Source: JBBRHQ01 sp963781345
GTDB taxonomy: Bacteria; Actinomycetota; Thermoleophilia; Solirubrobacterales; 70-9
DNA length: 64,000 nt
Direction of reading: 5' to 3'
Assembly (NCBI GenBank): GCA_963781345.1
Contig: CAWAFQ010000013.1
Span: forward strand, 248,001 to 312,000
Part shown: positions 48,791 through 57,713 of the stretch, in pieces
Numbering within the stretch: the stretch's first letter is position 1
How the letters are laid out: each line of letters begins with the position of its first letter
Notes under the pieces: generated by a model
Databases searched by the model: none
Seen by the model: only the letters and a program-made list of their open reading frames with translations
What the model was told of the DNA's origin: nothing
Program-made: the position numbers and the translations under genes

Positions 48791-50002
48791 CTATCGCGAC
48801 TCCCCCAGCGTGGCTCCGGTCTCGCTGCCGGCCGGAGCGCCGACCTCGAGCAGGTCGTCGAGGCCGCGCTTACGGGCCTCGTTGGCGATCACCAGCCGCT
48901 GGATCTCCGAGGTGCCCTCCCAGATCCGGTCGACCCGGATGTCGCGGTAGAGGCGCTCGACCGGGTTCTCGCGCATGTAGCCGCGACCGCCGAAGATCTG
49001 CACGGCACGATCGATCACCCGCCCGGCCGCCTCCGAGCCGGCAAGCTTGACCATTGCCGCCTTCGCGTGCAGCAGCTTTCGCGAGAGTCCGGCGTCGGCT
49101 TCCCAGGCCACCTGGTAGACGAGGGCGCGGTTGAGCGCGATCTCGGTCGCGCTGTCGGCGATCATCGCCGCGATCATCTGGTGCTCTGCAATCGGCTTGC
49201 CGCCCTGGACGCGCCCGTCCGCCCACTCCGAGGCGAGGCGCAGGGCGCGCTCTGCGGCGCCGGTGGCGCGGGCGGCGATCATCAGCCGCTCCTCGACGAA
49301 CCAGTCACGCGTCAGCTCGTAACCCTGCCCGATCTCACCGAGGACGTTCTCGGTGCCCAGCTCGACCCGGTCGAAGGTGAACTCGGGGTGCTCGAAGACA
49401 AAGGTGTGCATGTAGGCCGGGGTCCGTTTGACGGCGACGCCGGGAAGGTCCTTGTCGACGAGGAACATCGTTGGCTCGCACTCCGGCATCACGTTGGCGA
49501 GAACGATCAGGAAGTCGGCGACGTCACCAACCGTGACGAACCACTTCTCGCCGCTGAGCCGGAAGCGGCCGTCGCCGTCGCGCTCGGCGACGCTCGCCAG
49601 GGCGGTTGGATCCGAGCCCGCGTCCGCCTCGGTGACCGCGACGCAGTCGCGGCGCTCGCCCCTGATCGCCGGCTCGAGCCACCGCGCCCGCTGCTCGGCG
49701 GTGCATGCCCGCAGCGCGTTCGCCGGGCGCCAGACCGCGTCCCAGAGCGCGTTGGTGATCTTGCCCAGCTGCTCCTGGACGATCACCTGATCGAGGATTG
49801 AGAGGCCGCCCCCGCCCCACTCGGCGGGCATGTTGATCGCGTTCAGCCCGTGCTCGATCGTCTTCGCCGAAATCTCCGCGAGCGCCTCGGAGGAGAGCCC
49901 GCGGTCGCGCTCGCAGTCCTCCTCGTGGGGGATGATCTCGGCCGCCAGCGAGGCGGCCCGGCCACGCAGCTCGTGCTGCTCATCGGTGAGGTTGAAGTCC
50001 AT
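48791..50002 (-). CDS. Acyl-CoA dehydrogenase, copy 2
   Basis: A 403-residue acyl-CoA dehydrogenase. MDFNLTDEQHELRGRAAS is the usual opening. AVTEADAGSDPTAL is the flavin/substrate loop. FGGRGYMRENPVERLYRDIRVDRIWEGTSEIQRLVIANEARKRG holds the catalytic Glu (WEGTSEIQ). Such enzymes desaturate acyl-CoA at the alpha-beta bond and pass electrons to ETF. ATG 50002 has AAGGAG upstream. It lies beside the acyl-CoA synthetase gene on the same strand. Confidence 0.93.
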   Translation of the reverse strand: MDFNLTDEQHELRGRAASLAAEIIPHEEDCERDRGLSSEALAEISAKTIEHGLNAINMPAEWGGGGLSILDQVIVQEQLGKITNALWDAVWRPANALRACTAEQRARWLEPAIRGERRDCVAVTEADAGSDPTALASVAERDGDGRFRLSGEKWFVTVGDVADFLIVLANVMPECEPTMFLVDKDLPGVAVKRTPAYMHTFVFEHPEFTFDRVELGTENVLGEIGQGYELTRDWFVEERLMIAARATGAAERALRLASEWADGRVQGGKPIAEHQMIAAMIADSATEIALNRALVYQVAWEADAGLSRKLLHAKAAMVKLAGSEAAGRVIDRAVQIFGGRGYMRENPVERLYRDIRVDRIWEGTSEIQRLVIANEARKRGLDDLLEVGAPAGSETGATLGESR

Positions 50003-50046
50003 CTCGGTGCTCCTTGGCTATTGGTTGGTGGTTGCTGCCCAGTCTG

Positions 50047-52125
50047 TTATGTCGCCGCCGGCCTCGCACGGACGATGCGCGCGTCGAGCCCGAGCACGCC
50101 GTGCTCGAGGACCAGCAGGGGGTTGACCTCGATCTCGGAGATCTCGGGGTGGGCTGCCGCCAACCCCGAGAGCGCGGCGGCGGCGGCGGCGGCGGCGGCG
50201 AGGTCAAGCGGGGCGCTCCCCCTGGCCCCGAGCAGCAGCGGGGCGCCGCGCAGTGAGCGCAGCATCGCGACCGCCTCGGCGGCGTCGATCGGGGCCAGCG
50301 CGACGGCGACGTCGTCGAGGAGCTCGGCGTGGATGCCGCCGAGGCCGATCGCCACGACCGGCCCGAAGCGGGGGTCGCGGCGGGCGCCGAGCAGGATCTC
50401 GACCCCGTCGGTGACCGAGGCCATCCGCTCGACCGCGAAGGAGTCGCTTCCTATTCCGGACATCGCCTCGAGCGCTTCGAGCAGCTCCGCGTCGCCGGCA
50501 AGCCCGAGCGCGACCCCCCCTGCGTCCGACTTGTGGAGGAGATCGCTCGCTTTAAGCGCCACCGGGTAGCCGATCTCGCGCGCCGCAGCCAGCGCCTGCT
50601 CGAGGCCGTCGACCCGCCGCGAGCAGGCCAGCGGCACTCCGGCCGCGGCGATCGCCTCGCGGGCCACCCAGTAACCGTCGCCTTCGATCTCGGGCTGCGG
50701 CGGCGGCAGCGGTAGGATCGCGGCCGGGTCGGCCGGCGGAGTGTGGATGACCCGGCCCAGCGCCGAGATAGCGTCGTCGATCCTCGCGAACAGCGGAACG
50801 CCGGCATCGCGAAGCGCGATCGCCGGCTCCGAGTCCCAGTACATGGTCTGGGCCAGCAGGGGGACTCCCGCCTCGGCCGCGGTGGCGGCCATCCGCCGGG
50901 CGACCTCGGACTCGCGCTCGCCCGCCCCGGCGCCCTCCCCGGCATCGACGCTGTAGCCGCCGAAGTAGCCGGTGAGGACGATCGAGTCGATCTCCCCCGA
51001 GCCGCCGAGATCCTCGATCACCCGCGCGTAGCTGCCCAGGTCCTGCTCGCCGGCGCCGGCGAGGTCAAGGGGGTTCTCGGCGACCGGCCTACCCGGCAGA
51101 TCCTCGACGATCCGCGCCCGGAGGCTCTCGCTGAGGGTCGGAACCTCAAGGCCCGCGGCGCTGGAGAGGTCCGCGGCGATCACGCCGTGGCCGCCGCCGT
51201 CAGTGACGATCGCGACCCGCGCCCCCTCGGGACGGTTGCGGTGCAACAGGACCTTGGAGACCTCGATCGTCTCGGCGAGCGAGGAGACGCGGATGGCGCC
51301 GGCCTCGCGGCAGGCGGCGTCGACGATCGTAAGGTCGCTGACCATCGCTCCGGTGTGGGATGCGGCGGCGCGCGCCCCTGCGTCGCTGGCGCCGGCCGCG
51401 AGCAGGATCACCGGCTTGCCGGCGGCGACGATCGCCTCCGCCAGGGCCCGGCCGTGGCGGAAGTCCTCGACGTAGAGGGCGATCACCCGGGTCGCCTCGT
51501 GCCTAGCGAGGTCGGCGACCAGCTCCGCCACCTCGAGGTCCGCCTGGTTGCCAATCGAGGCGACCCTGGAGAAGCCGAGGCCGGCATAGGCTGCGATCCG
51601 GGCCAGCTCGATGGCAACGTTGCCGCTTTGACTGACCAACCCGATCGGCCCGCTCGTCAGGCCGCCTATACCGAGGGCGAGCCCGGCCCCGGTGTCGGCG
51701 ACGCCACCGCAGTTGGGGCCGAGCATGACCGCCTCCGCCGCCCGCACCCGCTCGACCACCGCCTCCTCCCTGGCGCGGCCCCCCGCCCCGCCCTCGGCGA
51801 ACCCGGCGGTGATCGCGACCAGGGCCCGGGCTCCGGCCTCGAGCGAGTCGTCGACGGCCTCCTCGAAGCGGTTTTCGGGCACGGTGAGGACGACCAGATC
51901 AGGGCTCTCCGGGAGCTCTGCGACCGACCTGTAGGCCCGCTGGCCGAGGATCTCGCCGCCCCGCGCGTTGACCAGGTAGACCTTTCTCCGGGCGGCGCCT
52001 TCGAGAGCGTCGCGGGCCATCCAGTGGCCCCACTTCATTGGGTCGGCGGAGGCGCCGACGACCGCCAGCGTTCGCGGCTCATAGAGGGGTCCCAGCTCGC
52101 GCCGGGCGGAGGTGGCGGTCTCCAT
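50047..52125 (-). CDS. Acyl-CoA synthetase (ADP/NDP-forming type)
   Basis: About 692 residues, starting at the second of two adjacent ATGs. The N-terminal CoA-binding domain (TLAVVGASADPMKWGHWMARDAL), the central succinyl-CoA-ligase-like domain (VSQSGNVAIELARIAAYAGLG, SHTGAMVSDLTIVDAAC with the phospho-histidine position) and a C-terminal ATP-grasp domain (ARSIGYPVALKASDLLHKSDAGGVALGL-type sequence, about residues 480-690) are all on one chain. It interconverts an acid, CoA and a nucleotide with acyl-CoA. Poly-Ala stretches near the end reflect GCC/GCG runs. It is in an operon with the neighbouring genes. Confidence 0.9.
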   Translation of the reverse strand: METATSARRELGPLYEPRTLAVVGASADPMKWGHWMARDALEGAARRKVYLVNARGGEILGQRAYRSVAELPESPDLVVLTVPENRFEEAVDDSLEAGARALVAITAGFAEGGAGGRAREEAVVERVRAAEAVMLGPNCGGVADTGAGLALGIGGLTSGPIGLVSQSGNVAIELARIAAYAGLGFSRVASIGNQADLEVAELVADLARHEATRVIALYVEDFRHGRALAEAIVAAGKPVILLAAGASDAGARAAASHTGAMVSDLTIVDAACREAGAIRVSSLAETIEVSKVLLHRNRPEGARVAIVTDGGGHGVIAADLSSAAGLEVPTLSESLRARIVEDLPGRPVAENPLDLAGAGEQDLGSYARVIEDLGGSGEIDSIVLTGYFGGYSVDAGEGAGAGERESEVARRMAATAAEAGVPLLAQTMYWDSEPAIALRDAGVPLFARIDDAISALGRVIHTPPADPAAILPLPPPQPEIEGDGYWVAREAIAAAGVPLACSRRVDGLEQALAAAREIGYPVALKASDLLHKSDAGGVALGLAGDAELLEALEAMSGIGSDSFAVERMASVTDGVEILLGARRDPRFGPVVAIGLGGIHAELLDDVAVALAPIDAAEAVAMLRSLRGAPLLLGARGSAPLDLAAAAAAAAALSGLAAAHPEISEIEVNPLLVLEHGVLGLDARIVRARPAAT

Positions 52126-52131
52126 CACGAG

Positions 52132-53457
52132 CTACCCCGTCTCTCTGATGGCCTCGACCCCGGGCCGCAGCGCCTCAAGCAGGCGCCTCGAGGCACGGAG
52201 CCCGCTCTCCACCGCCCCCTCCATGAATCCCGGCCAGCGGGTCGCGGTCTCCGAGCCGGCGAACAGCAGCGGCGGCTCCGAGCGGACCAGCTCCGGCATG
52301 CCGTTCGTTCCCCATCCCGGCCGCCAGCCGCCCCAGGTCCCACCGGCAAGGGGATCGGCCGCCCAGTTGTGCCAGGTCGAGGCGAGCAGCTCGAGGTCCG
52401 GCAGGTAGTGGCGCAGCGAGGCCTCGAGCGCCGCCGTGTCGTCGCCGTCGAGTCCGGAGGCATCGCGGCCGAAGGCGACAATCATCACCCCCTCCGGCAC
52501 CTCCTTCCAGGTCGAGGCGACGTCGATGCCGGGCGCCTCTCCCTGGGCGTGGAAGTCGGCGGGCGCGCTCTTCGCCAGAGCCCAGTACTTGGCGCCGAGA
52601 TTCGCCGTGCCGGCGTCGATCCCCGCCATCGTCGCCGGCGACAGCCCCGGCCGCAACTCGATCCGGCGCAGCGCGTTCAGCGGCGGGGTCAGGATCACCG
52701 CGGGCGCTGCCAGCGGCCCGGCGGTGGTGTGGAGAACGGCCCCATCGTCACCGTGCTCGACCGCCTCGACCTCGACCCCGAGGCGGATCTCGGCGCTCGA
52801 GTCGCCGGCGATCGCCGATCCGATCGCCGAGGTGCCTCCCTCGACCCCCGCGTAGTCGACGCTCAGGAACGCCCAGATGCCCTCGGCCGCCGCGACGTGG
52901 CGGGCCATCAGAAGCATCGACGAGGAGGCCGCCTCGCCCGACAGAAGCGAGCTGCCGAAGACCGAGCCCAGCTCGGTGGTCGCCGGCCCGAGGCCCAGGC
53001 CGTCCACCCACTCGGTGATCGGTACGTCGAGGTCGGCGAGATCCTGCTCATCGCTGGGGACGTCGCGCTGCACCCGGCGCCCGGCGCCGTGCACCTCGGC
53101 GAGCAGGCGCTCGAGGTCGGCAAGCTCGGAGACCGGGACCGGGAGCCCCGGCCCGAGCCGCTCGCCGCCCATGCGCCAGACGTTCGGCGGCTCGTAGGGC
53201 ATCTCCTCGCCGGTGACGAGGCCGTAGTGGGCGACCTCCGCGCTGATCAGCGGCTGGCGCGAGTCGACCGACATCGCCCCCATGTCGAGGTCTATCCCGG
53301 GCAGCGCGTCGGACTTGGTCCAGGTGCGTCCGCCGATCCGGTCGCGGGCCTCGAGCACGATCACGTCGAGGCCGGCCTGCGAGAGCTCGCGGGCGGCGGT
53401 CAGGCCGGCGAGGCCGGCGCCGACGACGATCGCGTCGGCGTCGCGAGCGGCGCTCAT
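52132..53457 (-). CDS. Flavin monoamine oxidase, copy 2
   Basis: A 441-residue FAD amine oxidase: IVVGAGLAGLTAARELSQAGLDVIVLEARDRIGGRTW at the N-terminus, VILTPPLNALRRIELRPGL in the substrate domain, and PLLFAGSETATRWPGFMEGAVESGLRASRRLL at the FAD-contact end. It is distinct from copy 1 in sequence and probably takes a different amine. It starts at ATG 53457 and lies directly after the transporter ATPase gene. The frame of that gene unexpectedly runs on over the first 400 bases of this one. Confidence 0.9.
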   Translation of the reverse strand: MSAARDADAIVVGAGLAGLTAARELSQAGLDVIVLEARDRIGGRTWTKSDALPGIDLDMGAMSVDSRQPLISAEVAHYGLVTGEEMPYEPPNVWRMGGERLGPGLPVPVSELADLERLLAEVHGAGRRVQRDVPSDEQDLADLDVPITEWVDGLGLGPATTELGSVFGSSLLSGEAASSSMLLMARHVAAAEGIWAFLSVDYAGVEGGTSAIGSAIAGDSSAEIRLGVEVEAVEHGDDGAVLHTTAGPLAAPAVILTPPLNALRRIELRPGLSPATMAGIDAGTANLGAKYWALAKSAPADFHAQGEAPGIDVASTWKEVPEGVMIVAFGRDASGLDGDDTAALEASLRHYLPDLELLASTWHNWAADPLAGGTWGGWRPGWGTNGMPELVRSEPPLLFAGSETATRWPGFMEGAVESGLRASRRLLEALRPGVEAIRETG

Positions 53458-54637
53458 GACGCCCCCCGCCGTCGCCGATCGGGCCCTCCGTCGTCACCGT
53501 GCTCGCCGTGTCACCCGGGTCGCCGGCAAGCACTCGCAGCGCCTCGGGCGGCAGGTGGACGAGGACCGCGTCGCCCTGGCGATGCTCCGGCGCCCCGCCG
53601 CTGTTGGTGATCGACGCCTGGATCACCGACCCGGTCGCGAGCCGCACCATCACCTGCAGGGTCGAGCCGACGTACACGGTTTCGTCGACGAGGCCCGGAA
53701 GGCAGTTCTCCGGGCGGTCGGCTCGGTGGGGGCGGATCTCGACCCGCTCGGGCCGGACGACGACGATGGCCTCGCCCCGGACAGAGGTGTCACCGCCGCA
53801 GGCACGGAGGCTGAAATCGCCGAGCCGGACCTCGCAGCCGCCGCTCGCCGGGCCGGCGGCCTCGACGCTCATCATGTTGGCGATCCCGAGGAAGTCGGCG
53901 ACGAAGACCGTCGCCGGGCTCTCGTAGACGTCGGGGGCGGAGCCCACCTGGTCGACCCGCCCGCGGTTCATCACGGCGATCCGGTCGCTCATGCTCAACG
54001 CCTCCTCCTGGTCGTGGGTGACGAAAATGAAGGTGATCCCGACCTCCTCCTGGAGCTGCTTCAGCTCACCCCGGAGCTGCTTGCGGATCTTCGCGTCGAG
54101 CGCGCCGAGCGGCTCGTCGAGGAGCAGCACCGACGGCCGCAGGACCAGAGCCCGGGCCAACGCGACCCGCTGCTGCTCGCCTCCGGAGAGCTGGTTCGGC
54201 CGGCGTTTGGCGAACTCGGCCATCTCGACCAGCTCGAGCGCCTCCTCGGCTCTGCGCCTCGCGTCGGCCTTGCCGACCTTCTGCCAGCGCAGGCCAAAGG
54301 AGACGTTCTCGGCGACGTCGAGGTGCGGGAAGAGCGCGTAGCTCTGAAAGACCGTGTTGACGTTGCGTTTGTCCGGCGGGACGTCGGAGAGGTCGGAGCC
54401 GTCGAGCAGAATCTGGCCGGCGCTCGGGCGCTCGAACCCGGCGACCATCCGCAGGGTCGTCGTCTTGCCGCAGCCCGACGGGCCCAGCAGGGAGAAGAAC
54501 TCGCCCGCCCTGATGCTGAGGTCGATGCCGTCGACCGCAAGGGCTCCGTCGAAGTCCTTGCTCAGCCGGCGAAGCTCGACCGCGCCGCCCTCCGAAGCCG
54601 CGATCTCTCCCTCCACCGTGCGCTCGGGACCCGTCAT
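53048..54637 (-). CDS. potA: Spermidine/putrescine-type ABC transporter ATPase
   Basis: Residues 1-375 are a normal PotA: Walker A GPSGCGKTTT, Q-loop VFQSYALFPHLDV, signature LSGGEQQRVALARAL, Walker B VLLLDEPLGALD and H-loop FVTHDQEEAL. A TOBE domain follows to about ALRVLAGDPG. The remaining 150 residues are an Arg-rich shadow of the overlapping amine oxidase gene. One extra G in the run at 53462-53467 would put a TGA in the coupled ATGA position, so the long tail is probably a sequence error or a lost stop. It energises PotB/PotC import. Confidence 0.88.
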   Translation of the reverse strand: MTGPERTVEGEIAASEGGAVELRRLSKDFDGALAVDGIDLSIRAGEFFSLLGPSGCGKTTTLRMVAGFERPSAGQILLDGSDLSDVPPDKRNVNTVFQSYALFPHLDVAENVSFGLRWQKVGKADARRRAEEALELVEMAEFAKRRPNQLSGGEQQRVALARALVLRPSVLLLDEPLGALDAKIRKQLRGELKQLQEEVGITFIFVTHDQEEALSMSDRIAVMNRGRVDQVGSAPDVYESPATVFVADFLGIANMMSVEAAGPASGGCEVRLGDFSLRACGGDTSVRGEAIVVVRPERVEIRPHRADRPENCLPGLVDETVYVGSTLQVMVRLATGSVIQASITNSGGAPEHRQGDAVLVHLPPEALRVLAGDPGDTASTVTTEGPIGDGGGRHERRSRRRRDRRRRRPRRPDRRPRALAGRPRRDRARGPRPDRRTHLDQVRRAARDRPRHGGDVGRLAPAADQRGGRPLRPRHRRGDALRAAERLAHGRRAARAGAPGPGLRACRPRAPARRGARRRAPGAARRPQR

Positions 54638-55542
54638 CCCGCCTCCAATCCGGAGAGCTGGCTGACGGTCTCGGTCGTACCGACCGCCTCGGTCCGCTTG
54701 CTGAAGATGCGCAGGATTCCGAACGCTCCGGCGATCCCGATCAGCGTCACCAGGACGAGGATCGTCGCGAGCGCGTTCAGCGCCGGGGTCGTGCTGCCGC
54801 CGCGGGCGTTGGCGTAGAGGTACATCGGGATCGTCGTCGTCGACTCGTCCGAGGACATGTACTGGGTGACGACGAAATCGTCGATCGAGAGGGCGAAGAC
54901 AATCATCGCGCTCGAAAGGAGCGCCGGCAACAGCAGCGGCAGGAGGACCGATCGCAGCGCCTGGCGCGGGGTCGCGCCGAGGTCTCGCGCCGCCTCCTCG
55001 TACTCGGGACCGATCGACGCCAGCCTGCTGCGGACGATGACGACGACGAAGGAGATCGAGAAAGTCACCTGGCCGACCACCTGAGCCGGCGTTCCCAGAT
55101 GGACCGCGGAGAAGGGGAGAATCGCGAGCTGGGTGAAGACGAGGAACAGCGCCACCGCCATCGCCAGCTCCGGCGTCACCAGGGGGATCAGCATGAGGAA
55201 GTTCGAGGTCCCGGAGCCACGCCCCCGCCAGCGGGCAAGCCCGATCGCGAGCAGGAATCCGAGCGGGGTCGCGATCGCCATCGCAAGGGCCGCCAGCTCG
55301 ACGCTGTGGACGAGGGCGTCAGTGTAGGTCGGGTCGTGAAAGACCGAAAGCGTCTCGTCGCCCCACCACCAGCGGGTCGAGAAGCCCTGCCAGATGCTGC
55401 GCGAGCGGCCGTCGTTGAAGGAGAAGAGGACCGCCGCTGCGACCGGGACGAGGGCCCAGGCCATGTAGAGCCATGTCGCCGCCGCCAGGAACCTGGGCCT
55501 GCCCCAGGGATTGCGGAACCAGGTCACCACCCGGGCGCTCAC
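54634..55542 (-). CDS. potC: Polyamine-type ABC transporter permease (PotC-like)
   Basis: A 302-residue integral membrane protein from GTG 55542, which overlaps the PotB stop as GTGA. It has a first helix AAATWLYMAWALVPVAAAVLFSF and six segments in all. The EAA loop facing the ATPase is YEEAARDLGATPRQALRSVLLPLLLPAL. SIDDFVVTQYMS and MYLYANARGG are PotC-like. The stop overlaps the potA start. It forms the channel with PotB. Confidence 0.9.
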   Translation of the reverse strand: MSARVVTWFRNPWGRPRFLAAATWLYMAWALVPVAAAVLFSFNDGRSRSIWQGFSTRWWWGDETLSVFHDPTYTDALVHSVELAALAMAIATPLGFLLAIGLARWRGRGSGTSNFLMLIPLVTPELAMAVALFLVFTQLAILPFSAVHLGTPAQVVGQVTFSISFVVVIVRSRLASIGPEYEEAARDLGATPRQALRSVLLPLLLPALLSSAMIVFALSIDDFVVTQYMSSDESTTTIPMYLYANARGGSTTPALNALATILVLVTLIGIAGAFGILRIFSKRTEAVGTTETVSQLSGLEAG

Positions 55543-56423
55543 GAGAGCCTCTTCGTCTGCCGGGCGGTCTCCCAGATGTAATAGATCATCGCGATCGCCA
55601 ACAGGGTCATCATCACCAGCACCAGCGAGGCGCCGAGGTTCTTCTCGGGGCCGCCTTGGACGAGCAGGTTGATGCTGTTGCCGATCATGTTGGTGTTCGG
55701 CGAGCCTGAGATCAGGTCGTTGGTGTAGTAGTCGCCGAACATCGGCAGCACGATCAGGGCGCTGCCGGCGAGGATGCTCGGCCAGCTCAGCGGCAACGTC
55801 ACCCGCAGGAACGTTCGCAGCCGTGAGGCGCCCAGATCGCGGGCGGCCTCGAGCAGGCGGCCGTCGATCCGGTCGAGTCCGGCGAAGACGGGGAGGATGA
55901 AGTAGGGGATGTAGCCGTAGGTGAGAGCGGCGATGACCGAGAACGGGTTGCCGTCGAGCCAGGCCGGCGGGTTGCTGACCCCGAACCACCCCAGCACCTC
56001 GTTGACATATCCGTCGGGGGAAAGCAGTCCGATCCAGGCCAGCATCCGCATCAGGTAGCTGACCCAGAAGGGGATCACCAGCAGCGCCAGCAGCAGCGCC
56101 TTGGTGCGTCCGGCGTGGCGGGCGATGTAGTAGGCGACCGGGTAGCCGATCGCGAAGCACAGGGCAAGCGAGCAGAAGACGAAGACGATGGTGTTGCGGA
56201 CCGCGGCCCAGTAGATGCCACCGGGGACGATCTCCGTGAACGCCAGCTTGACGAAGCCGACGTTCCACTCGAGCGGATTCCAGATCGGCACCGGCTGCAG
56301 CAACGAGTCGATCGACCCCATCGCGACCGAGAGGACGGCGTAGGCGGGAACGACGACGAAGAGGATGAGCCAGAGGACGCCGGGGAAGGCGAATCCCCGC
56401 CAGTACCAGCGCGGATAGCTCAC
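55539..56423 (-). CDS. potB: Polyamine-type ABC transporter permease (PotB-like)
   Basis: A 294-residue permease from GTG 56423, overlapping the stop of the binding protein gene. Helices are visible at FAFPGVLWLILFVVVPAYAVLSVA, TIVFVFCSLALCFAIGYPVAYYIA and AGSALIVLPMFGDYYTNDLI. The EAA loop is LLEAARDLGASRLRTFLRVTLPLSWPSIL. It pairs with the PotC-like subunit and receives substrate from the lipoprotein encoded upstream. Confidence 0.9.
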   Translation of the reverse strand: MSYPRWYWRGFAFPGVLWLILFVVVPAYAVLSVAMGSIDSLLQPVPIWNPLEWNVGFVKLAFTEIVPGGIYWAAVRNTIVFVFCSLALCFAIGYPVAYYIARHAGRTKALLLALLVIPFWVSYLMRMLAWIGLLSPDGYVNEVLGWFGVSNPPAWLDGNPFSVIAALTYGYIPYFILPVFAGLDRIDGRLLEAARDLGASRLRTFLRVTLPLSWPSILAGSALIVLPMFGDYYTNDLISGSPNTNMIGNSINLLVQGGPEKNLGASLVLVMMTLLAIAMIYYIWETARQTKRLS

Positions 56424-57709
56424 GTCGACTTCACCTTCGCCCAGGCCTGTTGCCAGACGACGAGCCCGAGCTGGCTCAGCGCCGCCTGAGCGTATCCGTG
56501 CTTGAACTGGTCCTCGCGCACGATCGTCGTCGAGAGATTCTTGGGGACGATTCCGGTTTCCAGCACCCGCTCCACCGTGAACCCCTTCAGCGGCTGCTGG
56601 TAGACCGTGTACTCGTAGTTCTTCAAAGCCACGTCAAGGTCGAGCATGTGGTCGAGGAAGAGGTGGCCGAGGACAGGATTCTGCGCCCCGTTCAGAACCA
56701 TGAACGTGTCGTTGGCGATCAGCCCCCGGCCGTCCGCGGGCCACCAGTAGCTGAAGGCCTCGGGAGAGAGGCCCTTCGGCAGGTAGAACTCGATCGCCGC
56801 CATGTCGCCCGACCACGCCTGCTGGAGCCAGGCGGAGCCGTCGATCAGTCGCTGGTAGTCATTGCCGACGAACTTCAGATTGACGCTGCCGACGAGTTCG
56901 GTCAGGCCCTCCGCTGCAGCGTTTACCTGCTTCTCGCTGTCGGTGTTGATGTTGATATTGCCGTTTCGCAGCAGCGAGAGCGAGATCGCATCGCGCTGAT
57001 CGTCGACCATGCCGACCTTTCCCGAGATGTCCTCGGAGCGCCAGAACGCCTCGTACGGATTCGACATCCGGTACGGGTCGAAGTCCGGCAGCTTGTCGTT
57101 GCGCCAGCCGATCCCGGTCGTGTACGTCGTGTACGGGACCGTGTAGCGAGAGCCGCTGTCGTACCAGGGATCGACCAGCGAGGACCAGACGTTGGCCTCC
57201 AGGTTGGGGATGTAGGAGTGGTTGAGCGGCTGCCCGAGGCGCCCGGCGACGAGCAGGCTGATGTTGGGAACCAATGGCACGAAGACGTCGAACTGCACCG
57301 CTCCGCTCGCCAGCTTCGCTATCGCCTCCTCGATCGAGGAGAAGGTGCTGACCTCGACATCTACTCCGTACTTCTCCCCGAAGGAGTCCAGGACCGCCCG
57401 GTTTATGTACTCGGACCAGTTGTAGAGCTTCAGCGGCCCCGCCTCAGGCTTCAACCCGGAGGGGATCGGGCGGTTGTCCTTGTAGATCGGAAAGGTGACG
57501 GGGTCCCAGGGGCGCCCCAGGGGCAGGCCCCCGGGCCCGCGGTTCGGCGAAAGGGTGCCAGCCGGCAGGGTCGTGTCCTTGCAGGCGCCCAGCACCGTCG
57601 CGCCGTAGAGACCCGCCGCGCTCACGGCGGCGCCCCGCAGGAACCTCCTCCGCGTCGTCGCCCCCGCCAGCCCCGGGAGTCCCTCGGCCGCGCCGCGGTC
57701 GGCGCTCAT
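56420..57709 (-). CDS. potD: Polyamine-type substrate-binding lipoprotein (Tat-exported)
   Basis: A 429-residue PotD-like protein. The N-terminus has a twin-arginine motif TTRRRFLRGA, a hydrophobic stretch, and a lipobox LGAC (cysteine about residue 43), so it is probably a Tat-exported lipoprotein. KLYNWSEYINRAVLDSFGEKYGVDVEVSTFSS and VPYTTYTTGIGWRNDKLPDF follow the polyamine-binding family, including the WSEYI entry. It is first of four coupled transporter genes. The amine oxidases downstream suggest that the imported amine is catabolised. Confidence 0.9.
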   Translation of the reverse strand: MSADRGAAEGLPGLAGATTRRRFLRGAAVSAAGLYGATVLGACKDTTLPAGTLSPNRGPGGLPLGRPWDPVTFPIYKDNRPIPSGLKPEAGPLKLYNWSEYINRAVLDSFGEKYGVDVEVSTFSSIEEAIAKLASGAVQFDVFVPLVPNISLLVAGRLGQPLNHSYIPNLEANVWSSLVDPWYDSGSRYTVPYTTYTTGIGWRNDKLPDFDPYRMSNPYEAFWRSEDISGKVGMVDDQRDAISLSLLRNGNININTDSEKQVNAAAEGLTELVGSVNLKFVGNDYQRLIDGSAWLQQAWSGDMAAIEFYLPKGLSPEAFSYWWPADGRGLIANDTFMVLNGAQNPVLGHLFLDHMLDLDVALKNYEYTVYQQPLKGFTVERVLETGIVPKNLSTTIVREDQFKHGYAQAALSQLGLVVWQQAWAKVKST

Positions 57710-57713
57710 CGCC

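Noticed and set aside
50743..53610. A 955-codon open frame on the + strand across the synthetase and amine oxidase genes
   Set aside because: It is an antisense shadow of two well-supported - strand genes; the translation is Arg/Gly/Asp-rich with no domain. Long shadow frames are expected at this GC content.
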